A stretch of DNA of 64,000 nucleotides from Flavisolibacter amylovorans. Lineage in GTDB: Bacteria > Bacteroidota > Bacteroidia > Chitinophagales > Chitinophagaceae. Position 1 is the first letter of the stretch, and every line of letters begins with the position of its first letter. The notes under the pieces were generated by a model. That model did not search any database, was not told where the DNA came from, and worked only from the letters and a program-made list of their open reading frames with translations. Positions 16,978 to 24,000 of the stretch are shown here, piece by piece. The stretch covers positions 426,303 through 490,302 of the forward strand of contig NZ_BAABGY010000002.1 in assembly GCF_039541815.1 (NCBI RefSeq). Direction: 5' to 3'. Position numbers and translations under genes: made by a program.

Positions 16978-17910
16978 ATGAATTACCGCGAACTCCCGCT
17001 GCGGGATCGTATGAACAAGGCGCGGGAGTATGCGCTCCTGCTGGCGCAGGACGAGATCCCCGTCGACGACATTCCTGCCACCCTGCAGGAGCTGTTTGCG
17101 CTGTCGCCGCAGCAGGCGGAAGAGGCGGTTGCCACGATGAAGCAGGTCTATCGGGCCGATTACCGCGCGGCGGGCCGCCGGCGCGCACAGTTTGCGCTGA
17201 CCGCGTTGCTGGCCTCGGTGGTGATCACCATCTTTTATTATTTTCTCGCACAGGAAATACACCCGGCCTTCCTGCTGCTGCCCCTCCTGTTCGCTATCGG
17301 CGGCCTCGGCGCGCTCCTGCAACTGGTCCAGGTCGGCGACGAACACCTTGCCGGTGGCCGCCTGGCACATGCCTTTATCGAACGCGACCAAGACGGCTCA
17401 ACCGGGCTGCACTGGACGGCAGTATCCCTGCTGGTAGCGCTCCTCTTCGTGGGTATGATGAGCTATCGCCTCGCGGCCGCCCCCGGCATCCTAGGGCCCG
17501 GCAGCACCTGGCGGCTCGGGGACAAGGTGCTGCAGGAGGCACCCGTGCGCGGGGAGACGGGCGGCAAGAACTCCTCGTATTTCTACGAGTTCCGGCTGGT
17601 CACCTACCCCGGCCGCTTCCGCTTTCACGAGACGTATTACGAATTCGCCCGGCGCACCACGTTGCTGGCCAACCTGGCGGCCGGCACCCCGCTCGACGTC
17701 GAGATACTGATGGAGGACAGGTCCCGGCTGGAGGACCGGGATGCATACGTCAACGTCGTGAACCTCGTGGTGGATGGGGTGCCGCTGTACAATGTGGCGG
17801 AGCGCAATGCCTTCCTCCGCGATAAGCAACGGCGTGAATTCCGATACAGCCTTGCTGGCCTCGCGGCGGCCCTGCTGCTCTGCTTCTGGCGCTACCGCAC
17901 GAACGTTTAG
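16978..17910 (+). CDS. Polytopic membrane protein of unknown function
   Basis: 310 residues. A soluble N-terminal segment (~1-60; DEIPVDDIPATLQELFALSPQQAEEAV) with coiled-coil-like character is followed by a helix pair (ALTALLASVVITIFYYFL, FLLLPLLFAIGGLGALLQLV), a third helix (VSLLVALLFVGMMSYRLAA), a ~120-residue extracytoplasmic domain and a final helix (SLAGLAAALLLCFWRYR). The extracytoplasmic part (SSYFYEFRLVTYPGRFRFHETYYEF...LDVEILMED) resembles the beta domain of DUF3592-type proteins. The ATG at 16978 was preferred because the TATCTTG box directly precedes it. Confidence 0.65.
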   Translation: MNYRELPLRDRMNKAREYALLLAQDEIPVDDIPATLQELFALSPQQAEEAVATMKQVYRADYRAAGRRRAQFALTALLASVVITIFYYFLAQEIHPAFLLLPLLFAIGGLGALLQLVQVGDEHLAGGRLAHAFIERDQDGSTGLHWTAVSLLVALLFVGMMSYRLAAAPGILGPGSTWRLGDKVLQEAPVRGETGGKNSSYFYEFRLVTYPGRFRFHETYYEFARRTTLLANLAAGTPLDVEILMEDRSRLEDRDAYVNVVNLVVDGVPLYNVAERNAFLRDKQRREFRYSLAGLAAALLLCFWRYRTNV

Positions 17911-18195
17911 ATCTCGGATCGCGGATCTGTGATCTTGGATTTCAGATTTAGGATTTGTGATTTCAGATTTATGGCTGATGCACGAGCAAGATCTCAGATC
18001 GGTGATGTCGGATCTCAGATCTATTGCTGACGCACGAAAAGAGATTTAAGATTTCGGATTGGTGATTTGAGATTTATGGCTGACGCCGGTTGGGTTGGAG
18101 TCCAGGCGGAGATCGGGCCCCAACAGAATCTGAATTCTAAAATCACACATCTGAAATCCAAGATCTGAGATCACCGATCCCAGATCTGCGATCAA
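17910..18195. repeat. Large GATC/GATTTCAGATTT inverted repeat
   Basis: The left block (17910-18080) is a stutter of GATCTCGGATC, GATTTCAGATTT and GGTGAT words in at least three units, each closed by GCTGATGCACGA or GCTGACGC. The right block (18128-18195) holds the complementary words (ATCACACATCTGAAATCC, AGATCTGAGATCACCGATCC). The left block begins at the stop codon of the plus-strand gene and the right block contains the stop codon of the minus-strand gene, so the element exactly fills the convergent spacer. Confidence 0.85.
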
Positions 18196-18773
18196 TCCGC
18201 CAGGAGCTCCCGGCAGTGCAGGAGGATGTTCCCGGCGACGGAGCGGTCGAAGGCGGCGCTGTCGAAGGTGCGGTAGCCGCGGCCGGCGTCCTTGCGGCGC
18301 GCTTCCTGCTCGAGGCGCTCGAAGTCGAGGCGGGCGGCCGCCTTCAGGGCTTCGTAGTCGTCGGTGAGGCAGAAATATTCGAATTGCTCTTCCTTGAATT
18401 TATGGAAGCCCGCTTCGTCGAAGCCGCGCTCGGCCGTGAGGCGTCCCTTCCGGATCTCGAGCACCGTGCAGCCCCGGCCCTGCGGCAACACCAGCAGACG
18501 GCTCAGCCAGGTCATCACCCGGTCGTCGGGCTCGGGCCATACGTCGCCGGTAACGGAGCGAAGCCCCGTGCGGAGGTTGCGCGCGTCGGCCACGGAGAGG
18601 TCCATAATGGTCAGCAGCCCGTCGGGAACGCCGTAGGTAGCCCAGTAGCCGGGGGCAAGCAGGGCGGATTTTTTCGACGGATGTTTCTCGAACCAGGGGG
18701 CCAGCAGGTCTTCGCCGAGGTCGAGCTCGGCGCTGCCGTAGCGGAAGCGGTGGCGGGGGATGGGCGCGGGCAT
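18192..18773 (-). CDS. Conserved-looking hypothetical protein, 193 aa
   Basis: A soluble protein without signal peptide or membrane helix. The ATG at 18773 (MPAPIPRHRFRYGSAELDL) was preferred over an upstream ATG because that one overlaps a TATCTTG promoter box (18788-18782). It is rich in charged and aromatic residues (HPSKKSALLAPGYWATYGVPDG, KEEQFEYFCLTDDYEALKAAARLDFERLEQEARRKD) with a helical C-terminal half. I recognise no family. Its stop codon lies inside the GATC word repeat. Confidence 0.55.
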   Translation of the reverse strand: MPAPIPRHRFRYGSAELDLGEDLLAPWFEKHPSKKSALLAPGYWATYGVPDGLLTIMDLSVADARNLRTGLRSVTGDVWPEPDDRVMTWLSRLLVLPQGRGCTVLEIRKGRLTAERGFDEAGFHKFKEEQFEYFCLTDDYEALKAAARLDFERLEQEARRKDAGRGYRTFDSAAFDRSVAGNILLHCRELLAD

Positions 18774-18814
18774 AGCCGGGCCAAGATACGGCAAGCAGCG
18801 CTTTGCCGGCCGCC

Positions 18815-19243
18815 TCAGAAACCAATACGGCCCGCGGTGTATTTACGGCGGATCACCCCTTCGATGCCGGGGCTGTTCAGGATCAGCCGGAGCGGAGATC
18901 GCTCGCTGACGAACTTGCGCTCCGGCACCGTGCTGCAGGGGCTGCGCAACAGGAGCGTATCGCCGTTGAGGGTGTAGGTGCCCGTGCAGCGCTGGAAGTT
19001 CCCATTTTCGTTCTCCTGGCGGATAAACTGCCCGTCGGCAGTGAAGGTCAGCGTATGGCTGCTTGCCTCCGACATGCGGTGCCACCTGAAAGCCCCGCCA
19101 TTGACGTAGCCGCTGTAGACCTCGCGCAGGGTCCAGGTGCCTACGATCCGGTCATCACCCGTAGGTGCTGCCTTCCGGCAGGAAAAAGCGGCGGAGAGCA
19201 ACAGCAGGAGCAGGAGGGGCGGGCCCGGTTTCGTGTGTGTCAT
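18815..19243 (-). CDS. Lipocalin-like lipoprotein
   Basis: 142 residues. A leucine-rich signal peptide ends at SAAFSC (lipobox, Cys22). The mature part opens with IVGTWTLREVYSGYVNGGAFRW and has LTFTADGQFIRQENENG and CTGTYTLNGDTLLL, the pattern of the small lipocalin-like (DUF4488/lipocalin-4-type) lipoproteins common in Bacteroidota: a beta-barrel with GTWxL near the start. It probably binds a hydrophobic ligand in the envelope; the ligand is unknown. It lies upstream of the 18192-18773 gene on the same strand with a 41-base gap. Confidence 0.75.
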   Translation of the reverse strand: MTHTKPGPPLLLLLLLSAAFSCRKAAPTGDDRIVGTWTLREVYSGYVNGGAFRWHRMSEASSHTLTFTADGQFIRQENENGNFQRCTGTYTLNGDTLLLRSPCSTVPERKFVSERSPLRLILNSPGIEGVIRRKYTAGRIGF

Positions 19244-19471
19244 AGTGATGGTTATCTCTTCTCCTGACCATCGGTGGCGCCGATTCGTTGCAGCGGGAGC
19301 TGACTTTTTGCGTGCACCGTCGGAGCCTCATCGTTCCCGATTGCCGGGCTTTGGCGTTAAACTCCGGCGCCGGGTTGTAGAAATAACGCCCGGCTTCCGC
19401 CGGAACACGCCCGGGGCCTGCATTACAGGCCAATTGGCCCTGTTCTTGCAAAATCAACCGAAACAACAGGC

Positions 19472-20602
19472 ATGAATAAGAAGTTTTCGATAAAAGCAAT
19501 GTGGCCCCTGTTGAAGAAGTCCTTCAAGGGCTTTTCAGAAGACAAGGTTCCGAAGCTCAGCGCCTCGCTGGCTTATTATACGGTATTCTCGCTCGCCCCG
19601 CTCCTGGTGGTGATCATCTCGCTCGCCGGCATCTTCCTCGGGCAGGAAGCCGCGCAGGGTACCATCGTGACCCAGATGCGCGGGCTCATCGGCGAGCAAT
19701 CGGCTGGCCAGGTACAGGAAATGGTGCAGGGTGCTTCGCTTTCCGGCAAGAGCAATGTCGCGCTCATCATCGGCATCGTCACCCTCATCATCGGTGCCAC
19801 CTCCATGTTCGGGGAGATGCAGGACTCGATCAACGGCATCTGGGGGCTCAAATCCAACCCGAAGGCCGGTCTCAAGGGCATGATCGTAAGCCGCCTGCTT
19901 TCCTTCGGCATGATCGTATCGCTCGGCTTCCTGCTGCTGGTGTCGCTGGCGGCCACTGCGGTGGTGGAAGGCCTCGGCGAGCGCCTGCAATCCGTATTTC
20001 CCGGGGTGCCGGTAACGCTCTTCTACATCATCAACCTTGTATTGACGCTCGGCGTAACGACGGTGTTGTTTGCCGGCATTTTCAAGGTGCTGCCGGACGC
20101 GAAGATCCAGTGGAAGCATGTATGGGTCGGGGCTGCCTTCACGGCCGTTCTGTTCATGATCGGTAAGTTCCTCATCGGCCTTTACATCGGTAAGAGCGAC
20201 GTGGGCTCCACCTATGGCTCCGCCGGCTCCCTGATCGTGCTGCTCACGTGGATCTATTATTCGTCGTTCATCCTGTTCCTGGGTGCCGAGTTTACGAAGC
20301 ACTACCTGGTGGAGTATGGCCCGGGCATCATCCCCGACAAGTGGGCCATGCCGATGGAGGGCTCCATCGTGGCTTCCGCCGAGCCCAAGAAGCAGCCGGC
20401 CACCGCGGCTCCCGTGCCTGCCGACCCGCAGCAGCCCTGGCGCACGCGTCCTTACCCGGGGCTGGCCGTGTCGGGCCCGCGCGACCCGCACTCCGCCCAT
20501 GCCGATATGTCGCGCAAGGGTACGCAGGTGGGCGGCGTCAAGGCCATCATGGTGGCCATGCTCGCCGCGATGACCGGCGCGATCCGCCGCGGCCGCGGAT
20601 AA
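19472..20602 (+). CDS. YihY/BrkB-family membrane protein
   Basis: 376 residues with six membrane helices. Family motifs are clear: an N-terminal amphipathic part (LLKKSFKGFSEDKVPKLSASLAYYTVFSLAPLLVVIISLAGIFLG), a helix with SMFGEMQDSINGIWGLK, and the signature YGSAGSLIVLLTWIYYSSFILFLGAEFTKHYL. The C-terminal ~80 residues are Pro/Ala-rich and polar, probably cytoplasmic. The family (formerly mis-annotated as RNase BN) has no proven function. It is a single-gene unit followed by a strong terminator. Confidence 0.9.
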   Translation: MNKKFSIKAMWPLLKKSFKGFSEDKVPKLSASLAYYTVFSLAPLLVVIISLAGIFLGQEAAQGTIVTQMRGLIGEQSAGQVQEMVQGASLSGKSNVALIIGIVTLIIGATSMFGEMQDSINGIWGLKSNPKAGLKGMIVSRLLSFGMIVSLGFLLLVSLAATAVVEGLGERLQSVFPGVPVTLFYIINLVLTLGVTTVLFAGIFKVLPDAKIQWKHVWVGAAFTAVLFMIGKFLIGLYIGKSDVGSTYGSAGSLIVLLTWIYYSSFILFLGAEFTKHYLVEYGPGIIPDKWAMPMEGSIVASAEPKKQPATAAPVPADPQQPWRTRPYPGLAVSGPRDPHSAHADMSRKGTQVGGVKAIMVAMLAAMTGAIRRGRG

Positions 20603-20662
20603 AATAGGAAAGCAACATATTGAAGAACCAGTAAGAGGAGCGGTGAAAGCCGTTCCCCGGTG

Positions 20663-20688
20663 GAGGGGCCCCGAAAGGGGCCTCTTTT
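20663..20688 (+). terminator. Terminator of YihY gene
   Basis: GGCCCC (20667-20672), a GAAA tetraloop, then GGGGCC (20677-20682), extended by flanking GAG/CTC, followed by TCTTTTG. It lies 61 bases past the yihY-type stop. Confidence 0.8.
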
Positions 20689-20707
20689 GCATCGCGGCCC
20701 CGGCCCC

Positions 20708-20792
20708 GGCCCGGCCCCAGCGCGCTGCGCGCAACCTTCGCATTCGCTCGGTTGGCCCCGAAGGGGGAATTTAGGTCGGACTTTCTTTCCGG
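20708..20792 (+). repeat. 85-bp dispersed direct repeat, copy 1
   Basis: It runs from GGCCCGGCCCCAGCGC to ACTTTCTTTCCGG and aligns over its full length with 26551-26635, differing by scattered substitutions and single-base indels. The two same-orientation copies bracket the 5.3-kb SprB adhesin gene. Confidence 0.8.
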
Positions 20793-20847
20793 CAGCTGCT
20801 TTTCTTAAAGTACAAAGCCCCTTTCCGCAAAAGCCCCCTCCGTAACC

Positions 20848-20875
20848 CGTCATTGCGCGCGCAGCGAAGCAATCT
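20848..20875 (+). repeat. CGTCATTGCGA-type dispersed repeat
   Basis: CGTCATTGCGCGCGCAGCGA and continuing to AAGCAATCT; same family as 12789-12817. This short text is widespread in unrelated bacterial genomes (established knowledge). Confidence 0.75.
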
Positions 20876-20907
20876 GCCCATCCCCACACCGAAGTAAACA
20901 ACGCAAA

Positions 20908-20935
20908 AAAGCCCCCTGCGGCAACAGGGGGCTTT
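20908..20935 (-). terminator. Terminator of SprB adhesin gene
   Basis: AAAGCCCCCTG (20908-20918) pairs with CAGGGGGCTTT (20925-20935); on the minus strand the stem is followed by a T run (20907-20905). About 100 bases past the minus-strand stop. Confidence 0.8.
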
Positions 20936-21037
20936 CGTATGAATGCACTTTAAGAAAGATCGCTACTGGAAAGTAGCTCGGTCCTAAGTGCCCCCTTCGG
21001 GGGACAGGGGGCCGGGACAGGGGCCGGGGACACGGGG

Positions 21038-24000
21038 CTACAGCTTGATCACTTGTTGTTGCTTCACTTCGCCGGTGCGCGTGTTGACGATGCGCAGCAG
21101 GTAGGAGCCGGGCGTGAGGCCGGAGAGGTCTACCTGGGTGCGGTTGCCGGTGAAGGCGCGCGGGGCAGACATCGGGGCACCGAGGCGGTTGACCAGCTGC
21201 AGGGTATAGGAGCCGCTCTGCGTCAGCGTTACCGTGGTAAGGCCCACCGAAGGGTTGGGGCTTACCTGCACCGTAGAAATGCGGGATGTGCTGGCGTCGC
21301 CGCCGGTATCGCCGCTGATGGTCACCGCGCAGCTGCGCACGTAGATGCGGAACACCCTCGTCTTGCCCGGGCAGGTGGTGGAGCCGTTGCCTACGGGGGT
21401 AACGTGGATCACCGCCGTCTGGTCGCCTGCGGAGGCCATGAAGGAAGGGATGTTGCCCGTGCCGGAAGCAGAGAGGCCGATGGCCGGGTTGTCGTTGGTC
21501 CAGGAGTACGAGGCAGCCGAGCCGGTGAACACGATGGGGGTGGTGTTGGTGGCTGTGCAGAAGACGCGGTTGTTGGGTGCGTCCACGCTTGCCTGCGGGT
21601 TGATGGTAATGCTGGTAGCCGCCGTTGCTGCGCAGCCGCCGCCGCTGGCCACTGTGTAGGTCACGGTGTAGGTGCCGGGCGTCGATTGGGCGAGGTTCAC
21701 CACGCCGGTGGCGGGGTGGAGCACAAGGCCCGGGGTGGAGGTGTACACACCGCCGGTAGCGCCGCTGTTGCGCAGGTACGCCGGTCCGGCCTGGCAATAG
21801 GCTGCCTGGTCGTAGGCGATGGTGCCGGCCGCGGGATTTACCGTAATGGTGGTGCTCACCGGGGTGCCGGTGCAGCCCATGAGGCGCGGCGTAGCAGTGA
21901 TCGTGGCCACCTGCACGGAGCCTGTGTTGTTGACGGTCATAAACGGATTGATATCATCGGTGCCGATGGCGCCGAGACCAATGGCCGTGTTGTTGTTGGT
22001 CCAGCTGACGGTGCTGCCCGCAAGGGAAGCGGCGAAGGCTACCGAGGCATTGCTGCCCGCACACAGTACCTGTGCAGAAGGCGTGCTGAGCGCCGGCGTC
22101 GGATTCACCGTGAGGCGGAACACGTGGGGCTTCAGCGCGCCGCACCCCGTGCCGCCCTGCGCCATCACCAGGATGCGGTCTTCAACCGGCGAAGTGCCGT
22201 TGTTGGTAGCCGTAAACGAAGGGATGGTACCGGTTCCGGAAGTGCCCATGCCGGTGTTGCCGGTGGAGGTCCAGGAGTAGCTGAGGCCCGGGATGCCGGT
22301 GAAAACGATGGGGCTGGTGGCCGCACCCGCGCAATACGTGTAGTTCGGGGTCGGGTTCACCGCCGATGCCGGACGGATCGTCACCTGCGTCGTGGTAAAG
22401 TCCGACGGCGAAGTGCCGTAGCGCACCGTGTAGGTACCCGGCTGCGAGGCGCCGAGATCGATAGTGCCGGTAGTGGCATCGATGGCGAGGCCTGCCGGCG
22501 TGGCGCTGTAGGTGCCGCCGGTAGTGCCGGTGCGGGTAACGGTCGCTGTTCCGGTAGCGTCGCAGTAGGGCGAGCCGCCATAGGCGATCGTGGCGGAGAA
22601 CGGATTGACCAGGGTCACGGAAGTGGTGGTCGAGAACGGGTCGCAGCCGCCCGCAGCCGACACTTGGTAGGTAACGGTGTACGTGCCCGGCTGTGATGCC
22701 GCGAGGTTAATGGTGCCTGTGCTGCCGTTGATCGAGAGTCCGGTGGTGGAGCTGAAGGTGCCTCCCGTTGTTCCGGTGAAGGTGACGGCAGCCGTGCCGG
22801 TGCCCACCGCGTAGGGCGATGCGCCATAGGCGATGGTGGCCGAGGGGGCGGTATATACAGGTGTATTGCCCGAAACGTAACCGGCCGTCCAGTTGGAAGT
22901 GCTGCCGGAGAGTGCGAAGTTGACGAGCGTGGCGTGGTTGCTGCCCGTGGCATCGGTGAGCGTGTTCAGGCCCGCGTTGTTGCAGTCGGCAGTGCCTGCG
23001 TTCATCTTGTAATAGGCCACAAGACCCGCCTGGGGCAGCTGGAGCTCGCCGTTGCGGTTGTTATTGATCTCCGCGAAGCACAGCGCCCGGTTCCATACGC
23101 GCACCTCGTCCATCTTGCCGGTAAAGGCCGCGACGTTATTGTTGATGTCTTCGCGCATGCCGATCACGAGGCGGCCGTTGGCCGTATTGTAGCTGCGGGC
23201 CACACCGGCGGCGGGTGTCTTCTCCACCCCGTCGATGTAGACCTTGATCACCGTGCCGTTATACGTCACGGCCACGTGGTGCCAGTTGCCATCGGTAACG
23301 AAGTTGGGCACTTCGTAGTCGCCGGGGCCCCATCCGTATACATACAGGCGGTTGTTGATCGTGAAGGTTCCGAACACCTGGTTGGTGTTGCCCGTGCTGC
23401 CCCAGTTGAGCTGGTGGGCATAGGTGCCGGAGAGCTGGGCGTAGTACTCGATGGTGCGCGGGGCGTTGCCGCTGATGCCGATGTTGGCGTTGCTGATGGC
23501 GTAGTCGTTGCCCGTGCCGAAGGAGAGGGCGCCGCCGGCCACGGCCGGGTTCACCGTGATGGTGAAGCTGGTGGCGGTGCCGCTGCAGCCCGCCGACTGC
23601 GGGGTCACGGTAATGGTGGCCACGATCGGCGTATTGCCGGCATTGGTCGTGGTGAAGGAGGCGATATTGCCCGTGCCCGAGGCGGGGAGGCCGATGGCCG
23701 TGTTGTTGTTCGTCCAGGTGTAGCTGCTGGCGTTGGCGCCGCTGAAGGTTACCGAGGTGCTGTTGCCGGCGCATACGGTTTGATTCGACACCGTGTTAAC
23801 GGTGGGCGTGTTGGTGCCTACGGTTACCTGTACGGTGCCGGTGCAGCCGTTGTCATCCGTGATCTGGACGGAATACGTACCGGCTGCAAGGCCGGAGCGG
23901 TCCTGGGAGGTAACGCCGCTGCCGATCCAGTTATAGGTGTAAGGGCCCGTGCCGCCGGTGGGCGTCAGGTCGATGGCGCCATCGCTGCCTGCGCAGCTCG

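Larger units (their letters stand above)
20603..21037. other. Intergenic region with 85-bp repeat between convergent genes
   Basis: No gene is seen. It contains two terminators (listed), one copy of an 85-bp direct repeat (20708-20792), a CGTCATTGCGC-type repeat (20848-20875) and GGGACAGGGGGCCGGGACAG stutters at ~21001-21022. Confidence 0.7.

Noticed and set aside
17910..18195. CRISPR-like array
   Set aside because: The words vary in length and spacing, there are no unique spacers of constant size, and no cas genes are nearby; the arms are inverted, not direct.
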